DNA from: Vermamoeba vermiformis
Taxonomy: Eukaryota; Tubulinea; Echinamoebida
DNA length: 64,000 bases
Direction of reading: 5' to 3'
Assembly: GCA_045837725.1 (NCBI GenBank)
Contig: JBEWZL010000124.1
Coordinates: forward strand, 558,001 to 622,000
Translations under genes and position numbers: made by a program
Notes under the pieces: model-generated
Seen by the model: the letters and a program-made list of their open reading frames with translations, nothing else
The model's database searches: none
What the model was told of the DNA's origin: nothing
In this document: positions 39,802-51,751 of the stretch, one piece after another
Layout: the number at the start of each line of letters is the position of its first letter
Position numbering within the stretch: position 1 is the stretch's first letter

Positions 39802-39997
39802 AGTGATTGTAATGGCCTTTCAATTGCTCGAATAATCCGTCACTGAGGTTGTTGCATCCGCGTAACTTCAATTGCGCGCAATCTCTCAATTATTCCGCTG
39901 CGCAAGAACTCCACCAATGTTCAGCCAGTCTTCATAATGCCGTCGTTAATGGATGGTAAATAAGGATAAGCCTTGCATTCTTAACGTTGTCTTTTGT
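39802..39997 (-). pseudogene. Fragment copied from the F-box/LRR/RPA gene
   Basis: 39802-39918 matches 42303-42421 and 39928-39997 matches 42563-42633, in the same orientation, with about 10% differences and a gap of about 140 bp between the two blocks. It covers only a few LRR codons and cannot encode a domain. It is a truncated, rearranged duplicate lying 2.4 kb from its source. Confidence 0.85.
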
Positions 39998-40100
39998 ACT
40001 TTTTAATCGGAATTTCGTTAAAATTCGCTTCAAGAATAGACTATCCGACCTAAAAGGCTCACGCACTCGTTGGCCCTTCATTCTTGAACACATCGCGACA

Positions 40101-40608
40101 ATGGTGCAACTTAGAGGACTTCTACCGCGCTTGTCTGCCTACGACGAAAAATTTAGCAAAAAAACTGCGAACTCGTACGCATCTGCTAAATCTGGAGCAA
40201 GCTCTCTACTATCAACAGGATTAATCGTCTCCTACATTCTAACAGTAAGGTAGGTATTGATTATGGTTATAGAAAGAATATACTTAATATTTAAATAGGT
40301 CTCTGGCAATGCAGAATTCTTTTGGGTTTGCGTTTGCGATGGCTCTTTGTGGCTTACTATTCTCGTTCACGAAACTAATTCTTGGTGTCATTCTGAGCGC
40401 TTCGGACCTTACTGCTCCCCGATCTTCAGGGCAACAAGACGCAGAAACAGGTGCTAATGAGCGATTATCAGATGGCCCGGAAGAAGAGCCTCAAGTGATC
40501 CGAGGAGAAATTCGAGCCATAAACCTGGCTCTTTTGATCACGGATGTGTTTCTCTCGGTGTGTACAGGATCTCTTGCTGGTGTAGGTTATACCATCAATA
40601 CTGCATAA
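40101..40608 (+). CDS. Small multi-pass membrane protein
   Basis: Two exons (40101-40250 and 40300-40608) join in frame to 152 residues starting MVQLRGLLPRLSAYDEKF. Hydrophobic segments lie at about residues 37-48 (TGLIVSYILTV), 55-85 (FGFAFAMALCGLLFSFTKLI, LGVILSA) and 127-150 (LALLITDVFLSVCTGSLAGV). An acidic loop lies between the last two. The pattern suggests three or four membrane helices. No family is recognised. The first ATG is used, because the reading frame upstream has none with good context. Confidence 0.6.
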
Positions 40609-40791
40609 ATTTGTTTTTACTTGCATGCTTCCGAAGATTGTTTTGATAGTTCTTTCATTACGCTTAATTCTCGTTTTACGTGATTTTGCCAAAGCAGGCA
40701 AAAATATTAGCTTGGAATTTCATAGCAAAAGTGGACCGGTGCAGCGTATAACATACTTTTAAAGACAAATTTACAAAATATTTACATTAAT

Positions 40792-43700
40792 CTAATTAGA
40801 GTAATCTAGTACTTGAGTATTCGGCAAGGAGCTTTGAGATCCGGTTTGATTGGTATTATTGGTGCTATTATCTTCGTCTATATTATAACTCCAGCCATCC
40901 CAATGCAACTGTGACGAATTCAACGAGCTTTTTAGACTTGAGCCACTAGAAATGATATTTTGTTTAGTCAATGCGCTCGGTACTTGTTCGTTATTTTCTT
41001 CATCGTTACCATTCTTAGCAGCCTCATCTTCGACATGCTGGCTGTTGCTCTCGACAAATTTCAGTACATCAGCCATATCCACGTTATCACTAGTGTTGGT
41101 CTCGCTTAAAGGCAAGTGAGATTTGAGCGCGTCATCGACTGGCAACTCTTTCTTGATCTCGTCAAGTAGTGCGTCAACGTCTTCGTGTTTGCTGGACTTG
41201 AGGCTACCATTGCTCTTGTGGAGATTGGAATCGACTTGCATAGCTTCAGTGGGCTGCTGGGGCTTAGTTTCAGCTGGTTCTTGCTTCACCTCACCGGTAC
41301 CAAGCTCGCTGATGCGCAGCTCTTGACTGCGTGTCAACATAAACTCGCTCATATCAATGCCATCCAAGGCCTCAGCAAAATCAGCATCGAGTGGGGCTGG
41401 TGCTGGTGCGGGTTGTGGTGCCGGCTGCTCTTCTTCTTTCGGGAAGGCAAAGGCTTCGATTCTCTTGGGACTCTTGGGCTTTGACGGAGATGGGGGCGGG
41501 AATAACGATCTCTTGGCAGCTGAAGGGGCTGGGGCAGGTGACTTGGGCTGTGCGGCGTGTCCATTAGGCGTTGCCAGGTGCTTTTGAGGCGTGCTGGACA
41601 AGCTGCGTGGCGGTGATCTGCTGGGACTTCGTGCAGGTGATTTGGCCTTCATGGGTGTCGTGATAGGCTTCAACAAACCAGCGGCCTTGAGTCGGTCGTG
41701 AAGACTTTGCAACTCTTTAATCGTTTGGATCTTGCAGCTGGCCTCGCCGACAAACTCCGACTCTTCCACTGAATTGACACGATGATCGGACAACGTGCTG
41801 GCCACGACAAAGTTGTGACGGATGAAGGTGACTTGTTCGAGAATTCTGTCGTACTCGCGGATATTTGTCTCGTAGATGGCTTTGAGCTCCTGCGCTGGTC
41901 TGCGGAACAAAGTTTTTCCGACTGAATCGAAGGCAGTGACGTTGCATTGGCCAGTGTGATCGCCAATCAACATTTTCAAACGGTAACTTGTGCTCGGGAC
42001 GTCCAACTCAATAAAGCAATGTTCGCAGAAGAATTTTCCGTCGCCAGCACCAGTCGGCAAGACACGTCTGTTGCACTGTGGGCACGAGCTGTACCAAGGC
42101 ACTTGACCGCTCGGCATCACTGTCTTGATGAAGGCTGACACCAAGTGATAGCCCTTCACAGCTGAGATGTACTGGCGCACGTCGTTGACCGTGGCTTTCT
42201 TGACGAGTGGCTTCTGGAACTCGACTTTTTCACGCACGATTGACTCGAGTGTGGTCACGAGATCGAGTGACAAGTGACAGTGAACCAAGTCCAATTTTGG
42301 CAAGTGATTGTAATGGCCTTTCAATTGCTCGAACAATCCGTCGCTGAGGTTGTTGCATCCGCGTAACTTCAATGCGCGCAATCTCTTCATTATTCCGCTG
42401 CGCAAAAACTCCACTAATGTTCCGTCGTGCATTTTAGGGTTGTACTGAAGTTCCAAGTTTTTGACGTGTGGTAAACGCGAGAGGCACGACACGATGGCTG
42501 CTGTCGAGATAGGACAGCTGTCTAAGCGGAGATCTACCAAATTAGGAAAGTGGTCTGGCAAGGTCTTCACAATGTCGTCGTTAATGGCTGGCAAATAAGA
42601 CAAGTCTAGTGTTCTTAAAGTTGTCTTTTGCACGCCATCGAGTGCTTCGACCAGGGCTGTTCTATCGATATTTTTGCAACGTCTGAATGTCAGTTCTTCC
42701 AAATTAGGCAATGTTCTGATTATATTCTTGAAGATCTTAGCAGAAACGTTGCAATCAGAAATGATTATCGTCTTCAAGTTGGTGCATTTGCTGACCAATG
42801 TGTTGATGCCCTTGTCAGTCACGGCATTGCAATCGAACAAATCAATCTTTGCAAGTGTTTTTTGCAATTCTCCGGCCACGAGAAATGCGAGGGTTTCATC
42901 AGTGATCTGACATCGACGAAGCGAAATTTCTTCGAGTACTTTCATCTCGGACGCAATCTGCTTGATAAGCTACAAACATGAGCAACATTAGTACTTGCCT
43001 AACATATTAACTTTTCGAGGAAGATCCGATCCAACAATGAGATCCAGATCAAAATTATTACTTACCTCGTCGTTGATCTTGCACTCCGTCAAGTTCAAAA
43101 ATTTCATGCCGGTGAATTTTGCAATGACGGTCAAAGTGTCGGAGGTGAGGGTAGAATTGCCCCACAAATCGAGTTCAGTCAAGTCAGTGCACTGATCCAT
43201 CAATAGCTTGAACTTCTCGGGCACGATCAGACCACGACGCAACGACAATTGTTTCAGTGAATCACCGCTATTCTCGAATATCTTCTCCCAAGGAGCCACG
43301 TTCTCAAGCACGACCACATCCGTAAGATCCAACGAACGGAATTGGCGTTTGCTGAATAGCGATTCGATGATGGCGGTAGGTCCCATATAAGTACCCCACA
43401 TATCAATCTCGACGACATTCGGCGTGGCAGCAATGATCTGTTGGATCGCGTCGAGCGGAATAAATGTTTTGTGGAGTGACAAGACTTGCAGCTTTTCATG
43501 AACGAATGCTGTCGTGTCGCTATTTTCAGTTTTAACTGCCGGCTGTTGCTGTTCTTTGATTTCTTCGGTCGGTACTTGCAGAGATTTCATGCGGATGCGG
43601 ACTTTGGCTGCTTGAAGATTCTCCAAATTGGGACAAAGCTTCAATATTCTTATAAGTGCTAGTGGATCGTCGAATGTTGATTCTGAGATGTCCAAATGTC

Positions 43701-44166
43701 GTAATTTTGAAGCGATTGGGGTGAGAAGTTTGATCAGATCGTCGAGCGAAAAGTTGCAGTTTCGTACGTTAATCCACTCGAGGTTCTGGCACTTCGAAAC
43801 CATATTAAATACTCTTAATCTAGCCTCTTTGTTGTATAGATTGTACGGGCGGCACAAGCGGAAGCTGAGATGCTTGACGTGGCTGAGAAATTCTAACGAG
43901 TGCACGATCTTCGACCAAGAGCGCGAAAGTTGTGCCGCGATGCCAAAAGTTGATGGGAATGGCAAAAATGATAATATATAGGCGATTACATCGTTCGTTA
44001 AAAATTCAGTTTGATTTTCTTCGAACTTTTGTCGTTTGGCGGGAGGTCTAAAATAACGAAATTAATTTACAGAATAATTTATTATTTTGAGTATAACTTA
44101 CTCTTCAACCGATCCTTCATTTGGCGTTATTTCCTCAATTTTTCGTTTTTTTGTTGCATTTTCCAT
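40792..44166 (-). CDS. F-box / leucine-rich repeat / RPA70-C-like OB-fold fusion protein
   Basis: Four exons encode roughly 1,100 residues. Exon 1 (44166) is basic (MENATKKRKIEE). Exon 2 holds an F-box (LTNDVIAYILSFLPFPSTFG, LSRSWSKIVHSLEF), then cysteine-type LRRs as in FBXL/AMN1 (LEWINVRNCNFSLDDLIKLL, LTELDLWGNSTLTSDTL). LRRs continue in the last exon (LTFRRCKNIDRTALVEAL, LRALKLRGCNNLSDGLFEQL). A domain matching the RPA1 C-terminal OB fold follows: VPWYSSCPQCNRRVLPT, FFCEHCFIE, MLIGDHTGQCNVTAFDSVGK. The four zinc cysteines (CPQC, CEHC) are present. The last 300 residues are disordered, with SPxK/SPSRSP motifs and acidic patches. An SCF receptor carrying a single-stranded-DNA-type fold would link ubiquitin ligation to DNA replication or repair. 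That role is inference; the domain order is read directly. Confidence 0.88.
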
Positions 44167-45228
44167 TTGGATGTCTTTAATCTGTCAAACAAAGTTTCAT
44201 TAATAAGGGTATCGAGAATGCAATCATAATGTGTTATCAAAATCATTGTCATAATTATTTTTCCATTATTCGCTGTAATCGATGAATTTCTAAGCTGGGA
44301 AGATTTTCAGATTCGACGAAAAGATCTCGGGTCCAAGGGTAATCATTTACGAACCTCGATATCCATTGTTGGGCTGTTGTGTAGTGCAACGAAGTAAATT
44401 GTGTGAAAATGCAGTGTGAGCGGCGACAAGGATTTTGCTTTTTTCACGAGCGAAAATATATAACAGCCCGTGCATTGTTCCAACAACAGGCGTGTAACAG
44501 GCAATAATGCTCTTTATTTGTTACTAAAAGCCGAGTATATAACGGCTTACTAGTAAAGCATTATTATTAGGTTATTCTGAGTCAAATTTTAATGATCAGT
44601 TTCATCTAGGTAAAGCTGGATTTTTCTGGGTGCAATCAAACCTAATATTTGCTTTTAAATATTGATTTACCTCGTATTTTCATTAAGCTGGTATTTTTAA
44701 AGCTTCGGTGTAATTTTGAAATTATTTTGGCGATCTTGATTACTCTCAGACTAGAACGGACTTACACCAATGGCGCTACAAGAATCATCGGTTGCATGAG
44801 CGAAGTGAAGTACGTAAGCCTGACGTCAGGACGTAGGTGAGGCTAGATGCTCAGGCCAAACTAGTATAGCAACTCCGTGGCCATTCGCTTCGTGTACGAG
44901 AAGAAAACTTGCTGTTGTAATGCTTTCTAACTGATAATTTCTTGTTAGGCATTGTATTCAAGTGTCGCTTCAATCACATCATGTTGTCCTAATGCTGTCA
45001 ATTGGTTTTCGTAAGCTGCCACAAATAAACAAATGAAATTCAACTGCTAATTAAGTCCCTTATTAGGCAAGACTGATAAGCGCATCTAAGCTTCACTTCC
45101 TTGGACGCTATCTGTCATACATCAAAGATTTTTTCAGTGTCCGTTTTTGGGGTTGATACTTGTCATTATTACCAAACAATATTACACAACAACAATTCAT
45201 AGATTCGATATTGCGATTAAAATTAGCA
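44167..45228. other. Divergent intergenic region, F-box fusion / SDR
   Basis: About 1.06 kb with no gene seen. It contains an imperfect inverted repeat at 44501-44570 and a perfect 12-base palindrome CCTGACGTCAGG at 44819-44830, which holds a CRE/ATF-type TGACGTCA. Both promoters should lie here. Confidence 0.5.
44501..44570. repeat. Imperfect inverted repeat (hairpin)
   Basis: The inner arms TTACTAAAAGCCG (44521-44533) and CGGCTTACTAGTAA (44543-44556) flank a 9-base AT loop. Outer arms containing AATAATGC and GCATTATT extend the structure with gaps. It could form a cruciform or RNA hairpin. No transposon ends were recognised. Confidence 0.55.
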
Positions 45229-46823
45229 ATGAAGAGACCCAGCGCAATCTTTTACGGATCTGTCTTTGTCTTGTTGTATCTCTCAGGCCTTTTACTTGCT
45301 AGCGTTTGGATTATAGTACTATCAACTATAGTCGCATATTTGACGCGAAGGTAAGTTGCTAAATTAACCGCTGACGATCTTATTTTTTTAATTTATTGCT
45401 AAATGCCTTTCTAACATAAAGAACAGAACTATCGAAGTTTACCTAATTGGCTAACGCTAAAGCTAGAAAGATACTAACCCCATTTTATATTTACGTTAGG
45501 TTCTTATTTGAGACCTATTGGCAACTTCCAGTGCCTCAAAATGGCGCTATTCTTATTACAGGCACCTCTACGGGCATAGGAAAAGAGCTCTCATTTCATT
45601 TTGCAAAGCGTGGATTTATGGTAGGTTGAAATTCGTAATTTGGTTCAGAAACATGACAGATCTGAAATAAAAATTTGGTAGGTATTCGCGACTGTACGTA
45701 AGACTGAAGATGCCGAGAGGTTACATCGAGAGTGCCCTGAGAACAAGCAGTTACTCAAGACAGTCATTATGGGTAAGCAGCATAGATCTTCGAATTTCCT
45801 TTTTTGGAATTATTGAACAGTGCTGTATCTATTAATTTCGTGTCAATCTAGATACTACCAATGAAGATCAGGTTCGCGACGCAGTAGAAACAGTACGATC
45901 AGAGCTGAAACAAGCGAATAAACAATTATTCTGCGTGATCTGCAACGCTGCTGTGGCGGAGTGTTTTCCAGTGGAAACAACTACTAAGCAGGATTACGAG
46001 AAGACTTTCGGAAGTAAGCTCATAGCCATATTGCTTTATTGTACTAATTCGATTCATTTAAAGCGAACGTCTTCGGCACGATCTCGACGATAAAAAGCTT
46101 TGCTCCCTTACTGCGCGAATATACAGGTCAAGGCAGCCCTAGAATCATGTAAGCAATGATTTGACGGCGATATAAAGGAATTACTTAGATTTATATTCGT
46201 TACTAACAATACTAAATTAAGCATTACTTCGAGCTTGGCTGGATTCCTTTCAACACAAGGATTAGGTCTCTATTGCGCCTCTAAGCACGTAAGCGAACGT
46301 AGTTAATTAGATCCATATTAACGGGGCATCATTTAGGCTATTGAAGCTCTGGCGGATGCGTTACAAGTTGAACTCCGGTACTGGAATATTAAGGTCTCGC
46401 TTGTTCAGCCTGGTACATTCGACAGTCCGATGATAACCGATATCCAAACGGGCCCTAAATACGAAACCGAACAATACAACCAAATGATACAAAATTTCAG
46501 AAAATCTTTTGGATGTGAGTACTGAATTCATCGGTTAAGTTGCCTTATTTAGTAATAATGATGTACGTTTATAGCTATGTTAAAGCTCCTCGGAATGAAA
46601 GAGTTGAAGCCCTTAGTCGATGCATTTGACAAAGTTGTCCTCGCGAAGTATCCTCCGGCGAGAAGATCCGTCGGTACGTCCTCAAATTACTTTAAATATT
46701 AACGGATCTAACCTTCTATCGCTAGGCATGGATGTTGACGCTAATTTCGTTACGCATTGCATGCCTGATTCGGCTATTTACTACACTTGGGTCTTTCTTG
46801 ATACTCTTGCTGCGAAGCTCTAA
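45229..46823 (+). CDS. Short-chain dehydrogenase/reductase, membrane-anchored (retinol/17-beta-HSD-like)
   Basis: Around nine short exons encode about 335 residues. The N-terminus is a double hydrophobic anchor (FVLLYLSGLLLASVWIIVL). The Rossmann domain follows: nucleotide loop TGTSTGIGKE, VFATVRKTEDAERL, ICNAAVAE (NAG-type motif), ITSSLAGF and the active-site YCASKHA with Tyr and Lys. It ends with LVQPGTFDSPMI. This is a classical NAD(P)-dependent SDR of the retinol/hydroxysteroid type, probably facing the ER. The substrate is unknown. The start at 45229 is the first ATG; an earlier in-frame TTG was ignored. Catalytic Ser, Tyr and Lys are all present. Confidence 0.87.
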
Positions 46824-46971
46824 AAACTTAAAGCTGATAAATAAATTAAGCGATAACTCTGTTCTTGTTTCCATTTCGCCCACTAAACACGAGGCCTCAG
46901 GCTGATCGGTTTGGATTTTTTTTTTGCTGCTGATCCATTTTTTACTGTCAGTTGTAAATAGATAAACACAC

Positions 46972-49900
46972 ATGTCTGACGATTCTCGGAGGTCAACGCG
47001 CAGACTATCTAGCTCTAGAGATAGAGCTGAGTCAGTGCGCGACCTAAAAGGATCCAAAGACAAAGAAGATCGCGACAAAGATAAGGACAAAGAGAGCCGC
47101 GATAAAGATCGAGATCGACGATTAAACCGCGCGGAGAGCGTGCGCGATACTCGTGATAAGGACAGAGATAGAGATAGAGATAGAGACCGTGATAAGGATA
47201 AAGATAAAGATAAAGAAAGCCGAGACAAGGACAAAGATAAAGATCGAGATCGATCTGACAAAGAATCGACTCGAGAGCGTTCAGGCAGCGAGTCTAGGTC
47301 ACGAGATAAGAAGTCTAGTGGAGGAGGCAGCAAAACACTCGATCCATTCGATGAAGAAGACGTTGAAAGTTCGTCGGCACTAGATGAGTCAGAAAGCAGA
47401 CGAAGTCACCGTTCTTCACGCAAAAAAAAGCGACATACTACTTCTTTACAAGGTACATAATATTTAGTGATTATTGTATTGTTGAAATAGCATTCGGGCT
47501 AATTTTATTTCAAATAATTAGATCAGTATCCCAAATTCAATTCAGTTTAAAAAAATTAATTTAATTTTGCACGTTGAGAAATAGCTTAATAATTAATATT
47601 CTATGCTCGAATACGTCAAAATAATTTTTCTACGTTCCGATCTGTAAACTAACGGCTGTCAATAGACAAAAGTGAGCCTAAAACGTGGGCAGAAGTAAAA
47701 GAATTTGAAGAATCTGATGCTTGGATTAATGAATATGCTGACGACGATGTAAGCAAATTACAATATGATATTATTTCCGTAGCAGATCTAATTGAAATGT
47801 TAGGTCGATGATTTGCTTGCTGATAGCGATATTAACTTAAAATCTGTCGATGAAGAGGACCCTTATGGCCTAAAAAGGTATAATAATCCTTAATTATAAT
47901 ATTTAAATATTAATTTACAATTTTTATCGCTCAGCTCGCGTCACGGCAAGTTGAAGAGTATTCAAGGCGCTGGTAATATTACTATAATACTATTAATATT
48001 ATTATACATACCAATGATGAGCTTTTGCAGGCCCTGATGTGGACATAACAAAAGAGGAGTTTGTAGCGCTGAACTGTCTCGTACAAGTGCACAAGAACAC
48101 GCCCCTCAACGAGCTCATGGCCGAAAAAGCATATTTACAAGAAAAAGTTTACTCGCGTCAGGAACAAATGAAAGTGCTTGTCAGAGACAATTTTGCACGA
48201 TTTGTAGGCTGCAAAGATTTACTCGATGGTACGACCATAATTATAGGTCCCTAGTATTCCGACCTCGTTCTAATATGACCCCTTTATTATAGATATGAGT
48301 GGAAAGATTGAAGGCGAAAAGAATGCGGAAGGACCAATCATTGAAAATTTGGAATTGGCCGTGAAGGATATTTTAGCCAAGGCCGGCATGGCGTTTGACA
48401 AGTTATTGCAACGACAAGAAAACATTGACACGATTAGAAATGTGTTGAATATTCTTAAGAGATTTCAATTCGTGTTCAACTTGCCTCGTAGAATGCGTGA
48501 AAATATCAGCAAGGTACGTGTAAAAACGGATCTGCTCCGCCTATCCATGAACGTTTTATAACACCACTTTAGGGCGAATATAGTCGCGTTGTGCTTGACT
48601 ATAAGAAGGTCAAATCGTTGATTGCAAATACCTCCGTCATTATGTTCAAAAAGATATTGAACGAGGTCGAATCAATCGTCAAAGAACTTCGTGACCAATT
48701 ATTCAAATCATTAGAAAACCCTAATCTCGTGTTAGAAGAGATCGAAAAGACTATCAGGTACGTGTTGTTATACTTGTATTAAATGTTCTAACGTGGGTCC
48801 AGGTTGTGCGTGGATCTGGGTTCACCCGATGATCCAGCGTGGTACTGTATTCTTCAACGATATAAGAAATTGTGCGCAATGCTCAAGGATGGCAACAACC
48901 TCCCCTCCTCACTGTTGCACACACCGCTGCTTGCTCCACGCAATACTCACTCGAGTGGGCCTTCGTCATTGTCGGGCTCGAGCGGTCCCGGCTCGTTGAC
49001 AGCACAAGGCAACAAAATCAAGCAGTACTCGGCACTGTTGCAAGAACGCATTCCTGACATGTGGATAATAGCTCATTCATTCTATACCGGTGCCTATCAT
49101 AAGGTGAGTTGAACTGTATAAAAACGATCAGTTGGATCCGCTCACGTTGCTAACTCTGCCTACGAACAGAACTTGCCTGAAACTAAGCGCAACGAGATCA
49201 TTCAAAAATACGTAAGTTATCCTTAGCTTACAATAGGCCATTATTAATTAGCTAATGAAACATTGTTTTTTTAGCCCGAATCAACATTCGCGCGGTACAT
49301 GAGCGAGATTTTGAGTCTTTACGCAGAAAGCATTAGCTCGTTGTTCTTCAACGACGTCGTGAAGGGCGGTTCAATGTACGTATATGGCTTATGCTAGTAA
49401 CTTGTGCTTATATTAACCTTTAATAGGAATAATTCGAACGACAGAATGCTGAAAACAAGACTTGACATGACAGCGCTCAATTTGAACAAGAATAATATGC
49501 TCAATCGAATGAAGTTCTTGACTAAAGTAAGCAAGTGATAACAAAAATTAATATGCATCTAATGTTGTAATGATAGATTGAAGAAGAAAAGGAAAAAGTT
49601 AAAGCAGTGCTCGAGACGTACAAAATATTGACCTCGCACAATATTCCCGCCAAATTTATGGAAAATTTGACACGTCTTCTGGATCAAATGACGCGTCAAT
49701 TTGTCAAACACACTTACGAGTCTGCCATCGATGGTAAACTAAATTTATTTCATTTCTATTTATGGCAATAACGATCTAATCAATATTTCTATAAATAGAA
49801 TTGAGCAAATTTGGCAAGCAAGAAGATTGGATAATTGCCGATGAAACATGGACCATCACCGCTTTGCCGAACAAATTTGCAACAGCTGTAAATAGTATAT

Positions 49901-50951
49901 TAATTAGCTTATTTGGCATCGTACAGGCCGATGACGTAAGTCAAGCACTAAAAATTATTATTACCAAATAAGGAAATATTAATTTGTTTGTTTTTTTTTG
50001 TAGCCGCTGCTTTTCAACCTTCGCAAAAATTTCATCGAAATTGCGAATTCATTTGCAGATTGCATGTATCAATTAGCATTCAGCGCTGAAGCAAATGACG
50101 AAGAGCTAGAAAACTATTATCATGGAGTAAGCTGAAAATAATTGTCAAATTATTGCCGGATCTGACCTTATTTTTCTTTAGGACTCAAAATTGCTATTAA
50201 TATTGAACAATAGCGTATACGTCAAGACGAAAATCCTCCCTAATTTAATCAAACAATTCAACACGGAGTATCCAGGCACTTTAGTCGAGAATGAGAAGGG
50301 CATTTACGATGTATATGACCAATTAGAAAGGCTCGTGTTTGACAAGTACTTGAAGAACAAAATTCTCGTGCTGGATGCGCACATTAAGAACGGCATGTTG
50401 CTCAGTGCATTCGATCCGAAGACTGTATCGCCACCGTCAAGTAAGATAAGACCCTAATGATATATATTCAGCTTATTATAACTATTATTGTAGGCATTCG
50501 CGATTACGTAATGGATCTGCTGCTACATCTGGTCTACATCCACGACGAACTGTCGAGATTTAGTCCTAACTCGTCAAAGTCCGTGTTGACGACACTAGTA
50601 GAGACTATATATCAAGAGTTTATAGACAGTTTGAACAAGATTACGGCTAAAAATTTCTCGATCATGGGCTTGTTACAAGTAAGATCCGATTTTAAGGTCT
50701 GATTTTTCAATATTTGCTTAATTTCGTATTAGATTGGTGTAGAATTAGAATTTATCTCGTCTATTGTCAAAGAATATCATACGCCGATTGCCACACGAAG
50801 CTACAACCAGATGGATGCGCTGTTGGAATACAAAAAGCTCAAAGAAGGCAAAACACCCGAAGTCTCAGCGCGGCTCGTTGACTCGATTAATAACGTGCTG
50901 AAAGAGTCGTTGAACAGCACCAAGATGCTTTTTGAATGCTTTTCAAAGTAA
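46972..50951 (+). CDS. SEC5: Exocyst complex component Sec5 (EXOC2)
   Basis: A multi-exon gene. The first exon (46972-47452) encodes about 160 highly charged residues dominated by Lys-Asp and Arg-Asp dipeptides with Ser, ending in KSSGGGSKTLDPFDEEDVES. An acidic exon with WAEVKEFEESDAWINEYADD follows. The conserved core starts at about 48030: LNCLVQVHKNTPLNELMAE, then RDNFARFVGCKDLLDDM, FVFNLPRRMRENISKGEYSR, then VVLDYKKVKSLI and DPAWYCILQRY. This is the Sec5 N-terminal signature. The rest is the helical CATCHR-type rod up to LNSTKMLFECFSK. The exocyst tethers secretory vesicles to the plasma membrane. In animals Sec5 binds RalA through an N-terminal Ig-like domain. Here that position is replaced by the charged tract. 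Confidence 0.88.
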
Positions 50952-51013
50952 AAATTTTATTTTGCAATTTACTGGCCTAAAAAAGATCCATACAAGGTAA
51001 GTTCTATAGGCTA

Positions 51014-51472
51014 TTATGCAGCATGGACTTTGGCGGCGTCAATTATAGGCTCCGGTGCGAGGCTCTTTGTTGGCGGCACGGCTCGTTCGAGTGATTTGGA
51101 CCATCCACCAAGGTACGTCAAGATCGAACCAATTGTCAGAGAAACGATGAAGCTGCTCCAAGAGCTAGTGCTATATAATGCTCTGTCCTTAATCAACCAC
51201 AGGAAGGTAGCGATATAAGGCACGAGCATACATCGCAGGAAGCCTCGTTTGGATTCGGATGGCAACTTTAAAGCCCATATGCACATGACTACGAAACCTA
51301 ATTCAAAGCACGATGCAGCGCGCCATCCTTGATGATCAATGGGCGTTCTATCGCCGCGACCATATTTCCAGTTGTGCATCTTCAAAGCGTCTGTCCACAT
51401 CTGGACGGTCCAGAAGCCCCACCAAGCCACATTATAGCGGAGAACATTATTCGCTGTTATAAGCGCGTTCAT
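51014..51472 (-). CDS. Small four-helix membrane protein, tandem copy 1
   Basis: A single-exon ORF of 152 residues starts MNALITANNVLRYNVAWWGF. Hydrophobic segments occur near 12-30, 56-72, 78-95 and 107-127. A conserved polar loop reads GRGDRTPIDHQGWRAAS, and the tail SLAPEPIIDAAKVHAA is hydrophilic. I do not recognise the family. A neighbour at 51752-52211 is a clear paralogue, sharing GDRTPID.QGWRAAS, ESKR and the terminal KVHAA/KIHAA. The start at 51472 is the first ATG in frame. Sec5 converges on it, 62 bp away. Confidence 0.7.
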   Translation of the reverse strand: MNALITANNVLRYNVAWWGFWTVQMWTDALKMHNWKYGRGDRTPIDHQGWRAASCFELGFVVMCIWALKLPSESKRGFLRCMLVPYIATFLWLIKDRALYSTSSWSSFIVSLTIGSILTYLGGWSKSLERAVPPTKSLAPEPIIDAAKVHAA

Positions 51473-51751
51473 TTTGAGTGATTTAGGCAAATGCGTGTTT
51501 ATGAAATTGAATCAGACAAGCATTTTTATTCAAACAACAAAGATTTTGTTCAAAGAACGGGCTGAGAATTTTTACCGATTTAAGAAATTTGGCTTACTTT
51601 CATATACTTGTACTATTATGGTGCTTTAATCTTCCGCTGGAACCTCTCACTGAACAAATAGTCAAAGCAGTACAGAAAGATTTGCGTCATGTCATTACAA
51701 AAAGTACTTTGGAATTAGGCGTTTATTTGGAAGATTCTTCTCACCACTAAC

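Noticed and set aside
44811-44880. Possible tRNA-like folding around the TGACGTCA palindrome
   Set aside because: No A- and B-box spacing or acceptor stem; no tRNA was recognised anywhere in the window.
46722-47333. 203-codon minus-strand ORF rich in SLSLSLSR
   Set aside because: Antisense of the Lys-Asp/Arg-Asp repeats in Sec5 exon 1.
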